Source: Eumeta japonica (taxonomy: Eukaryota; Arthropoda; Insecta; Lepidoptera; Psychidae). Taken from it: a stretch of 64,000 nucleotides of DNA. Positions 50,241-60,408 of this stretch are shown one piece after another; position 1 is the stretch's first letter, and each line of letters opens with the position of its first letter. The notes below the pieces were generated by a model. That model had not been told where the DNA came from and ran no database searches. It saw only the letters and a program-made list of their open reading frames with translations. The stretch spans positions 248,001-312,000 of the forward strand of contig BGZK01000185.1 of NCBI GenBank assembly GCA_005406025.1. Direction: 5' to 3'. A program made the position numbers and the translations under genes.

Positions 50241-53180
50241 AGAATACTTTATTTTATTTAATTTTGTATTATAAAATGATATTACTTATAATATTTTTTC
50301 CAGTAAGAACGTACATTTCACTATCTCGATAGAAATGCCATATCAAAAAAATTCCAACATGAATGAACGGTCCACCAAATGAAATGAAATAATTGAAAAC
50401 ACTAGGAATTTTTGCATCATCCTAATTGCAATTTAACAATTTCCTTTTCTCTTTACCAGCTCCAGAAGATCGCTTTTGGTGCTCGAAAATAGTCAGCTAA
50501 ACTGTATTTTTTTCTCAAGAGAGAAAAAAATTGATTTAAATACACGAGCCTAGGCCAGTCAGTCAAGCGAACGTACTCAAATGGATTTCGCGACGTTTTA
50601 TTCGGCAGATTTTTATCCAACCATATCGAATATTATGACTGGAAATTACTAAAAATAAAAGACAGTTTTCAAATTAGAGAATGAACATTAAATAAAATAT
50701 AGTTATATATAAATCATTAGCGTTTATAGATAAACAACGTTAATTTTTTTTATTTAATAGATTTTCCTAGATGAACAGGTAAAAAACTATATATTTCACG
50801 TAAAATGGACTTGTGTGCATCACAACGATACTTCCATAAAGAATAGATTTGCCGTCGTCTTTGTCAATTTATTGGGAAGTGATATTTATATATCACTGTA
50901 ATATGTCACTTTATCACTTTATATATCACTTTATATGTAAAAGAGCCATACATAGTGACTGTTAATAGAGACTGTATATATTAATGTATATTATGGTCAT
51001 TCGAAAGCACAAACGTAAAAATATATGCTCAACGGTTCCCTTATGAAACTTATCGTATACCTAAAGCTATTTTAATATGACAAACAATAGGTTTTTTATA
51101 GAAAACAGGAACATACGAAGTTTCTAATACCATTTACGTTTTTTTTTTGAGAAGTAGGTACCTATGAACTGTCACGTCTGAGTGGGCACATCTTCAAATC
51201 GATTCAATGTTAAGGTTTACTCAGTTTTACGGTCGGGAAAAATATTTTATAGGTTAGGTTAGTACTAATATAGGACTAATACAATAGGGTAATTTTAGTT
51301 ACTATGCCTTCTACGTCCTCTACTAAGAGTATATCCGAATGAATAGCAAGACCTTAAACGAGTTGCACAAATGCAGGAGCTTTCAAATGCGGGACAGCTC
51401 TATGGATTTATGGCCCTTATATATAGGCAGGTTGCTTATTCCGGTAGCAACCGATTTTTTTTCTTTTATTATTAATTGTTTTATCACTTTAATATGATAA
51501 CATCGCATATTTATATTAAAACTCATTACAAATTGGGTCAATTCCTCTTTTAATATTGAGGTAAATACATACCGATTATTAGACTGACATACGTTTTTAG
51601 ATAATATGAGACTCACACAGCTATATTAAGTCTAATAAGGATGTAAAAAAAAAGTATACTACATATACAGAGTGACAAATCGAATTAGGATATGTTTCTG
51701 TTCTGTCAAAGATGAAAATGAAAATGTGTCTCTGTGGTAAATTTGCATTATTCGCTACTTTCGCATTTGGGTTTTACGATTTCCTATTCGTAAACTTTTC
51801 TCGTAAGCCGTTGAATATATCCTTTCGAACACCACATGCCATCTATCTAAATGCATAATTTCGCGAACAGTCCATCTGGGTCCCGTATGGTGTGCAGTAC
51901 ATCGATTAAGTCTGGCGCTTGAATACGCTACCGGTAAGTACTCGCGTTTATGCCGAGTAAACCTCACCATTAGCATCGAAAACAAGATGAAGCCACGTCA
52001 TTAGTCACAGCACAGCTTAAGCTATCGTCACGGTATACTTGAACGATGTTCTTCCACGTGGCACCCTCATCGGCGGGAATTAGCGGAGGAAGACGGACGG
52101 CGAGGCCGTACGCGGAGGCGAGCGGCGCTCGAGCGCCTCCGCCGCCGCACGGATAAATCACTTTGACAGTGCAACTGTCAAATATGTTTTTCTGGAGTTA
52201 TTGTTGGGAACGTGACTTGCGCGAGCTGTATAGTCGCCGGATAGCGTCGGAACGCCGCGGCGCGAGCTAAAATTATCGAGCCAGCTTCGTGAGGCGAATA
52301 CGTCAGATACATCATGAGCGGTATGTGGCCTAAAAGCGTGTATGAAGAATGCGGGCGGCAGAAACTCAATCTCCTGAGTTTGACTTGAAAGCTAAAATCT
52401 GGGTGAGAGTACTAAAATATCGAAGAGGAATCGACTAATGTATTTTGTATACGACCCCCGCTCCGCGCGCCTAGATACGGATTTTCTTGTGTCAAAACCT
52501 TAAGAACGCGTGTCAGCTACTTAATATAATCATATATCTGTATTTATGTGTATTTTCAAGCTTTATTGCTCAGCAAAAAGAAATTAGATTCAAAATACAA
52601 AAAGTAAGCCTTAAGGCAACAAAAGAAAAACAAAAATAAAATTGTTACTCTGACTGTTTTTGAGGGATGTTTCCAAAATTTATCTTTAAAATACAATATT
52701 ACCAACCAAAAAATAAGTTTCTATTATAACCACTCATATTATGGTACAAGTTACAAAATAAATACCAATTGTAGAGTTTTAGGTATCGTTGTAAATCTAC
52801 TGTACAATTATTAGGTACGTAAAATGAATAATTATTTGCTAAATTAACACCATCCCGAGAGTTATGTAAATTGAATAAGCCCGTTTATGATTTATAATAC
52901 TCTTGTGTTTACACGCAGAGTAAACGACTGATTTGAAATATTAAATCTAACAGTTAATGTTACAAAAACAATTAACAAACGAACACATTAATAAAACGTT
53001 GCTATTGTTTTTTTTTTTACATTTGGATGGGGAAAAAGTTTTGTTTTTGTATGTAATAAGTAAAAAGTTGCATTAAAAACTGTTTAGTTATGGTGTTTGC
53101 ATCTCATTATTTTTGATACCATTAAATAGACGACATTTTAAAAAAAGAAAATAGTGATAAAAGCCTTGTCCGCCATTTTA
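50241..53180. other. Non-coding stretch with one CpG-rich patch
   Basis: No gene was recognised. A perfect hairpin with 10-bp arms and a 4-base loop (AAGA) lies at 50507-50530. 'Tatatcacttta' words repeat at 50885-50940. A CpG-rich patch at about 51980-52340 contains two 63-codon frames on the minus strand (51970-52161, 52178-52369) without recognisable domains. It may be regulatory, or an exon I cannot identify. Confidence 0.4.
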
Positions 53181-53229
53181 CTATTGTTTTTCTGTCACCA
53201 AATTGAGTGAATCTAACGTAGAAGTTCCA

Positions 53230-54175
53230 TAAATTTTGAAGTTTTATTACAGGAAAGGGAAAAATGCCACACAAATCGCAAAACAAAAGTTTGGTGAGGT
53301 TGGTACATTTAGTGCAGTGTCGGTAAGAGTAACATAAAACCGGTTCAAGCGTAATTTTGATGTCAAAAATGTACCTCGCTTTGATCTACCTGTTACGAAC
53401 AAAGTCGATGCCATTTTGGAAAAAGTAGAGAAAAATCGACATATTAGTTCTTACGACATAGCTGAAGAGCTGAGGATTGACTTCAAAACGGATCTGATTC
53501 ATCTGAGAAAAACTGAATATACAAAAAAAGCTCGATAGTTGGGTCCCACACAAACTCACTGAAAGAGATCTAGTGAATTGTGTACTCATTTGCGATACTC
53601 TATTGAAACGTAATGAAAGCGAACCGTTTTAAAAAGTTTAATCACTGGCGATCAAAAATAGATTACCTACGACAAGAACGTGTGCAAAATATCATGGCCA
53701 AAAGGCAAGAAAGCTCTACAGACTATAGCAAACCCCAAATTAACTCACAATAAGTTGGTGCCTATGTGTTTGGTGGGATTGGAAAGGCATTATTCATCAT
53801 TTTATTATGAGCTTTTACCATGGGGAAAACTATAAATATGGATCGCTACTACCAAAAGCTCATAAGACTCAAGCAAGAAGTAGAGAAAAAATGACCGGAA
53901 TCGATAAACAGAAAGAATTTTTCACCATGATAACGCCAAACCATACACATCTTTAGCCACTCAGCAATTATTGAGAGTTTGGTTGAAAAGTGTTAATACA
54001 TCCAGCATATAGCTCTGACCTTACACCCACAAATTTTGTTTCGGTCCGTTTAGAAATTATTGGGTCTTGTTAGGTTAACATCAAGAGAGGACTGTCAAAA
54101 TTACTTGTTGCATTTTTTGATCAAAATTTCTGCTTTTGATTTTGATCAATATTCCTACCTACAAAATGGCAACAA
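53230..54175 (+). pseudogene. Mariner transposase relic 3
   Basis: The plus strand, in several frames, shows the mariner order 'NATQIAKQKFGEVGTFSA', 'NRFKRNFDVKNVPRFDLPVT', 'DAILEKVEKNRHISSYDIAE', 'LITGDQK' (first catalytic D, about 53645), 'ITYDKNVCK-SWPKGKKALQ', and 'YYQKLIRLKQEVEKK'. The HDNA-PHT box is degraded to 'MITPNHTH' (second catalytic D absent in the best frame), and a 'HPAYSSDLTPTNF' third-D region follows near 54000-54045. Stop codons and frameshifts are numerous. The C-terminal tail is at about 54160. It shares subgroup motifs with relic 2 but lies in the opposite orientation. Confidence 0.85.
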
Positions 54176-54186
54176 GTTGCTGAATA

Positions 54187-54220
54187 ATATAGTATATATA
54201 TATATATATATATACTATAT
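54187..54220. repeat. TA microsatellite, palindromic
   Basis: A run of TA flanked symmetrically by 'atatag' and 'ctatat'. Confidence 0.9.
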
Positions 54221-54221
54221 T

Positions 54222-54640
54222 AGCTTTTGCCCGCGGCTTCGCCCGCATGGAAATATATGCCAATTCCTCATTTTTCATTTCAAGTAAAATTGCTATCATC
54301 GATGCCAATCCGATCCCGAGTAAAGTTCCGGTGCCCCCATCCATCACACCTGCTCATCCCTCCTGACCGTCGCCCCACTCCCCTTTCCATCCCCTATTCC
54401 TGCAGTCATTGCCCCACGTCTCCCGCCATTAGTCCACTCTTTCCACCATCAGATATACTACTAAACAGGCCGCCAACGCACTTGTGACTCCTCTGGACTT
54501 GTTATATAGTCACCGCCAATGTGGTGACGATCAACTGAGAGGGTTGATAATCATCACATGGGCGGTGGTGACTATCAACTCTCTGATGGCTCGCCTACTC
54601 GTTTTTCCCTCGACTATGCTATAAAAAAAATTGATTTTCA
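54222..54640 (+). repeat. Lepidopteran-style retroposon
   Basis: It starts 'ttagcttttgcccgcggctt', passes through a C-rich middle and ends with 'gggcggtggtgactatcaac' plus 'tgctataaaaaaaa'. Both terminal words are hallmarks of very abundant lepidopteran SINE/LINE tails. Inside the end is an inverted pair, 'gtcaccgcc' against 'ggcggtggtgac'. No functional ORF. Confidence 0.6.
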
Positions 54641-55164
54641 TGTAAAAGAATTTATAAAATTTAACCGAGTTTCGAATCGAAAATTTCTTAAATCAATTCC
54701 CCAGTAACCTCAAAAACCTTTGGAGCAATTAAATTATAACACAAAAAAGGTAAAGCAACTACGGTACAAAAAAAGTTGCATAAAAATATTGATGATTTGC
54801 ATTGAAGAAAATGGGTTTTTTTTGTCATGATATGATGTTTCTGAAATTAAATCTAAGGTTAATTTATGTATTAGTAGAACCATTTGATTCATTACAATCT
54901 TATACATTTTTTTTTTATTCTTTTATTAAGTGAAAATAAAGTATAAACAAAAAATTAAAATGTGTTATCTGTCTGTTATATCAGACACTGGCCACTTTGT
55001 CACAATTTCGTTTGTCAGATATATCCGACCACGGCCGTCAAAGGGTGAATATCTTCATTAGTTGTTATAAATCCTATTGGTTTTGACCAAATATTAAGTT
55101 TTGATTCAATGAAAAGCAAGAAAAAATATAATATAAGAGGTAAATTCTCATAAAACTAATTACT
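54641..55164. other. Intronic or intergenic AT-rich DNA
   Basis: Nothing was recognised. It lies directly 3' of the NHL exon (minus strand), so it is likely intron or downstream flank of that gene. Confidence 0.45.
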
Positions 55165-55169
55165 TTAAC

Positions 55170-55358
55170 ACACGGCTACGTGGAACTTGTTTCCGTGCGA
55201 GTCGCCGATGAGCACGTCTCCGGCGTCGGAGACGGCGACGTCGATGCCGTTAGGGAAATTGGTAACATTCTCGCAGCCGATGCGGCGCAGGAATCGACCC
55301 TCGTCGTCGAACACCACAACATAGTGCCCCTTGAAGTCACACACATAAAATTCTTTGC
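55170..55358 (-). CDS. Internal exon of a TRIM-NHL protein (Mei-P26-like NHL repeats)
   Basis: Read on the minus strand, a polypyrimidine tract and 'ccAG' at 55360-55359 give a good splice acceptor. The exon then encodes '[20 protein letters not shown]', 'GRFLRRIG', '[20 protein letters not shown]' and 'HGNKFHVAV'. These are NHL beta-propeller blades, and their Phe-Pro-Asn-Gly and Asp-Ser-His-Gly-Asn words fit Mei-P26 better than Brat in my memory of the family. Such proteins repress translation of target mRNAs through NHL-RNA contacts. Codon use is GC-rich, unlike the surroundings, as expected for a conserved exon. The donor is uncertain: GT occurs at 55173, 55171 and 55169, and phase favours 55169. 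Unspliced reading meets TAA at 55167-55165. No other exon of the gene was found. Confidence 0.8.
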
Positions 55359-55599
55359 CTGGAATTTAAAGACAACAACAGACGATCTTCTGTTTGAGGT
55401 CCGATTTTACAGTTAGTACCAATCTGGTCTTATTCTCTCTTTCAGTCCTGTGTCTCTCTTTTTTCCCGTCGCGCTGTCGCTCTCGATTACGATATCGAAT
55501 CTGGTTACTTGTGAAACATTGCACAGACATATTAGGGAGAGTTATTAAATAGAAATATACATAAAGCAAAAACTATAATATTTGGTTGCTCAATTTCAT

Positions 55600-55690
55600 T
55601 TAAGTCCGTCCAGCCGTTTATGTGATTGAGTTACAAACAATCAAACATCGACACAAATAATCACCTTTGTAATATTATAATATTGGAATG
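55600..55690 (+). repeat. Non-LTR/SINE 3' tail
   Basis: 'gtccgtccagccgtttatgt' followed by 'gattgagttacaaacaatc' and 'gtaatattataatattgg' is the recurrent 3' end of lepidopteran retroposons. Confidence 0.55.
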
Positions 55691-56269
55691 TAATACTGAA
55701 AATGATGCAGTGTAAAAACCCTATAGTTTTGTTTTAATTTGCTTTGAATTTCATTTCATTAATCGATTATTACTAATCATATAATTACATTCCGATTCTA
55801 ATTGTATGACTCGACACTGTCTCTTACTGTCGCTTTCGCTTTACTTCACCCTCTCGCACCATATCTTCCTGTCCCATCCCCCTCTCAACCCTCATCGCCT
55901 ACTCTAATACCGCTCCTTCTCTAAATAAGACAAAAAGTAAGCAAGACCGACAAAATAAAATAAATTACTATTAATTATTTTTGGTATAAGGAGCGATACA
56001 TGTAAATATACAAAGAAATAAACAGTAACCTATATCTTATGTACCAATTAATTATATCAGTTTTCCAAATTTTGTCAAAATTGGTTGTCATGTTGAATTA
56101 TAAGTAAACATACAGACAAACAAACTGAAATGTAAACGAACAATGACTTATATATGAAAAAATAATGTGCTCTATTAATACACTCAAGTACGCTGTGAAA
56201 GACCATACAAACGAACGGATAGACAAACAAACAAAAATAAACTTTGTCCATCCCCGGGACTCAAACTAT

Positions 56270-56380
56270 TTCCGTACCGGATTGCATCTAAATAGGTTCA
56301 GGGATTACAGCGTGAAGAGGTAGCAGACAGATAGACAGACAGACATAGTTTTGTATTTATAAGATTAGTATGGTTATGTA
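56270..56380 (+). repeat. Non-LTR/SINE 3' tail with GACA run
   Basis: 'agcgtgaagaggtagcagac', then repeated 'agacagacaga' and 'tttataagattagtatgg', as in other lepidopteran retroposon ends. Confidence 0.55.
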
Positions 56381-57889
56381 TTATAATAAAATGTAAATAA
56401 AATATGATGAACAATTGTGAATTTATATAGAGAAAACGAAAAAAGGTTTTCCCCGATATTATATTTTATAAATATTTATAAATTAAATATGAATCATAGC
56501 AACTTATAAAGAGTAAATATTTTTCATTTTTTTTAATTTACTCCCATTATTCTTAGCTTTAAGTTACTGCTTACGACAGAGGTAAAACCTTTATTAGAAG
56601 TATCCGTCCTTAATGTCAACTAAAACGGTTTTAGTTTGGTATTTTCGTTACAAAGCTAAGTAGCTTTGAGCAAATTAACAAAGTTATTAGGCATATATTG
56701 TATTCAAAAAGGTACTTTTATTACTGGAAGCGTACAATGGAAAATAAATTTGCCTTTCATGTCATTTCAAGGTAATATTATTTATAAGACATGGTCGGTA
56801 ATATTAATTATTAACTACGTCCAATAAATAAAGTAATTAAAGCGCACGACGACAGGCGAAGAGCTGACTGGGCGGCGCCGTGGGTTATGCGTTATGCAGT
56901 GACACGCAGCAAGTTATGTTTGTAAGTAATTGTGGGTACAAACAATATCCTCATTTTTAATTTGGCCTAGAGGCCTTTACTTGATAATATTTTTTGCTGC
57001 GTAACGCTAATTGCGCTACTGTTTTTCGTTTTTTTTTCATCATGTAGTATATTTTACAATTTTTTAATGGTTAAGTTAATTCACATTAAGTTTTTCACGT
57101 GCGAGAAAAAATTAACGAGGGTATTTTGTTATGTGTGCAAATGGCGAAAAAAACAAACACTACCAAAAATGGGGTATATTTATTATTATTTAATATAGTA
57201 AATACACACCATTTCTAGATGAGATTATTTCTTGATTTCATCCATATATATATATATATATATGTATATGACAGCGTTATAAACTCGACTTTTAAAGTGA
57301 TTTCAAGTCGTTTCTCTCGAAAAAATTAGTTGCAATCGATAGTCTATAGGAAAATTATGCAGCTTAAAAAATACAGGTGTTTTTAGTTTGGGGTGCATTT
57401 CTCTTTTTTTTGTCGCCATCTTTTCGTTTAATAATTTGCATATTTATGGTGTTACCGTTTGAGCTTTGATTAATTAATAAACAATAAACATAACAATAAA
57501 TGGTAGTGTGAGGTAGACGTTTATTATTTTTCCAACAGAGCTCGTCCGTCCCGGCACTGATAAACAATAAGCAAAATGAAAACTACTATTTCCCCACGAT
57601 GCTATTAAGTGTGCAGTGGCAGAACCGGGACAAGCCGTTTTATTAAGCCGCCAGATCTAGCCGCGTGGGGCGCTGCGGGAGTTTATTTGTTTAAAAGTTG
57701 CAGCCGCAGGTGCGCTGAGCTTTCCGTAGCGTTTTGTTCGCCAACTGTATTATGCTGAGGCTTGTGATGCGTTTAGAAACGGGGAAATTCGAAACTTTTA
57801 TAATAAACGCCAACACTTTTAAATGCTTATGCTATAGCGAATGTTATTAAATGCTTATGTCGTAGCGAAAGTTAATTTTTGATGTGAAA

Positions 57890-57985
57890 CGTCTATAAGC
57901 GCGCGCCAGCATGGTGAGCCCGAGTAGCTGATGCGTGGTGGTCATGAAGCGTAAAAAAAAGCGTTACACAAGTGTACATATAAAT
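57890..57985 (+). repeat. Possible diverged dispersed repeat (pairs with 8870-8960)
   Basis: Shares 'gcgcgcgccagcatggtgag'-like words and 'gcgttacacaagtg' with the earlier locus. Confidence 0.35.
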
Positions 57986-58008
57986 ATACATATAAGTATC
58001 CTGCAGTG

Positions 58009-58135
58009 TATATATATATATATATATATAGAAAACTATATTATATTATAGTATATTATAGTAACACTATACTATAGTAAACTATACCATATTATATAGA
58101 AAACTATATCTCACTTATATAGTTTTCTATAAAAT
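58009..58135. repeat. TA microsatellite and AT palindromes
   Basis: A TA run at 58009-58030 is followed by repeated 'actatattat/atagtata' words and an inverted pair 'atagaaaactata' / 'tatagttttctat' with a short spacer, ending at about 58132. Confidence 0.8.
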
Positions 58136-58373
58136 AATTCAGAACATTTAAAAAAAAGTTTGATTCATTTCATTTTTTATTTGTAATCTAAAACTTTTTT
58201 TTTTTAATTGTGCATTTAATGTATATAGAATAGTTAGATCTGCCATTTTGTTCACATCTGCCAAGCGCCCCACGACAGTTATATATATTTTTTATCTTTT
58301 CTTTAAGCTTTTTATATTAATGCCGTCTTAAAAGAGATGAAAAGCCTGTCACATTAATGTCATTTAAGATGCA

Positions 58374-58690
58374 GTCGTGGCTCGATGGTCAAGGGCGTCG
58401 CTTTCAAAACAAGAGGTACCGGATTCTATACTCTTGGCCACTTTTTTAAATTATGATATATAGGTAAGGACTAACATCCGCCCAAGGCTCCTTCTGCGTG
58501 ATCATAGTATGAATTTCTTCATCTTATACAACCACTTTTTAGTCCCACACTCAATTTGAACCTAGCTAGAATTTTCGTTTTCGGTTTCGTATCTTGATTC
58601 TCTTCCTCGTCTTTCTTACGGGTTTGGATTCCGCTACCGCTCGCGAATCCGATTCGAACGAAGCCGGAAAAAATGTTAGTATCAAAATAA
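58374..58690 (+). repeat. SINE-like element with tRNA-like head
   Basis: The head 'gtggctcgatggtcaagggc' resembles pol III box A, and about 40 bases later 'ggattctatactc' is a weak box B. The 65-base head could fold into an acceptor-like stem (gtggc...gccac). The body shares 'acatccgccc' and the 'gattcc/gattct' words with 30290-30500. It is not a functional tRNA, as arms and anticodon are not convincing. Confidence 0.5.
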
Positions 58691-60104
58691 AGTTCAAGCT
58701 GTACTATAGTTGTCTATAAAAAAACCTGAAGTTAGATATTTTAAGCACAGGAAACTAATCAAACACAATAAAACAAAGGAAAGTTATAAGTAAAATTTTT
58801 CACTCTATCTAATCTATACATATAATAAAATCGTGTGGTATAATGTAATATAATCCTATAATCATAAAATATTTTATGACAAAATGAAAGTGATAGTCAA
58901 GTCGCTAATAACGCCGCGTGTGAAGCAGGAGACGCGTGTTCGTGCCCCGATGGCTGTAATCATTACAGTACAATATTATTGAGATGACGAACCCAAAGCT
59001 GAAGCACTAACCATCCTGTCAATAGGTTCATATGTTCGGGCACCTATCGCCAGTTTGTTTTACGCACATAAGTTGGGACTTACTTACTATGAGGACACTG
59101 TATTAATTAATAAGTCTAAACTAAGCATGTCCCTACGACTCGAAGAAGTCCGCTCATAAAAATCCTTGTTAAGGATGCGTTCTGTTTTTCTGTTCACTAG
59201 TTTAAGCACTTTGTCTTTCCATGAAAATCATATTGCAAGTGCGCAATGTAAGTCTATAAAGATTAGATATACTTATAGCATCTATTTGACTAGTGACCGT
59301 TGTCATCACGAACACCGGCGGTACTCTCTGAGGCAGGAGACAAAACGTATATTTTGATTTGTACCAAAAATTAATAAGTAAACGAAAATGGAATTATGGG
59401 CTCTCGTACCATGTTGCGCTAAAACCATTCTTGGCTTTTTTATGGATTGTATCTTGTCCATTATAACTTACAGTAGCCATTTTAAAAATTCATACCCGGC
59501 TTTTAGAGTAATTTGAATAAGTCTAAAATAATCTGAAAATGTATATACTACTTTAGTAATACTTTTCAAAAGGTTTTTAAGAGATTTTAGATTTCTGTAG
59601 ACATTTGATGCGGCCACTAACGTCCAGAAAATGTATCTACTGCTATGGCACATTTTGTTCTAATCCCGCAGCTGTTTAAAATACCTACTTAGATCTACCT
59701 ATGTACTTCCTGCAAAATGTATATTTATGCATTTACTGCAGAATCATTGCAAATATTGTCGACCAGCACACTTGCTCTTTCTAACTAGCAACCAGGTGAT
59801 TAGTACTGATTGTACTTTACTTATGATATGAACTGGGACGCGACGTAAGTGAAGCGACGAAAGAGTTCAACCACATTGTGTCATTACAACCGTATTTCGG
59901 CTGCGGGCACAAGTCGCCGTCTAATTTACTCACTGTCAAAAATATAACTAACTTTCTCGTTCGTTTGTTACTGTACAAATCATGGCCAGCTCTGAAACAT
60001 GAACTTTTAAGACTACCATCCACTATTATAAGAAAGTGTGAATTGAGCAACTTTCAAATAATCAGTGTATTGTGTGAGGTGTTAATTCGCGGAAATCCAT
60101 AGTA
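58691..60104. other. Non-coding stretch
   Basis: No gene was recognised. Overlapping frames on both strands at 59817-60102 mirror each other and have no known motif. Confidence 0.45.
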
Positions 60105-60350
60105 GACGCTTGCCTGCAACATGCATTAACATGTAGCATGCAACCCACCGCTGACCCTCGAATCTGCCTCTCCACTACGAATCTCTATCCAAATGATCGA
60201 ATATTGATTTCAGAGGATTGACAGATATCCTAAGCAAGTGTTATTTATTTTTATAATTATCTAATTCCGCCAACCGTTAAATTGTTAATTCTACGTACGT
60301 TTCATGCCAACAAGGCATATCCTCAGAAAATTGCCGACAGTAAATGATTT
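60105..60350 (+). repeat. Partial copy of the TIR (MITE-like) element
   Basis: It starts GACGCTTGCCTGCAACATGC after TAG (TTA in the other copies), then 'gtagcatgcaacccaccgct', 'gaatattgattt', 'cagaggattgacagatatcc' and 'tacgtttcatg'. These are collinear with 11166-11400. The right end is missing and short 'gattttcagt' and 'gagacagtga' repeats follow at 60348-60408. Confidence 0.65.
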
Positions 60351-60408
60351 GTGATTTTCAGTGATTTTCATGAGAGACAGTGAGATCACAGAGAGACAGT
60401 GATTTTCA

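Larger units (their letters stand above)
55359..58370. other. Probable intron with retroposon tails and simple repeats
   Basis: Upstream (minus sense) of the NHL exon. Retroposon tails are at about 55600-55690 ('gtccgtccagccgtttatgt'), 56060-56150 and 56270-56380 ('gacagatagacagacagac'), with TA runs at 57244-57262 and 58009-58030. A CpG-richer patch is at about 57600-57750. No further exon was recognised. Confidence 0.45.

Noticed and set aside
55180..55416. Plus-strand frame over the NHL exon
   Set aside because: It is the antisense shadow of the minus-strand NHL coding sequence.
58374..58442. Functional tRNA gene
   Set aside because: Box A-like and acceptor-like pieces are present but D, anticodon and T arms do not fold convincingly; better read as a SINE head.
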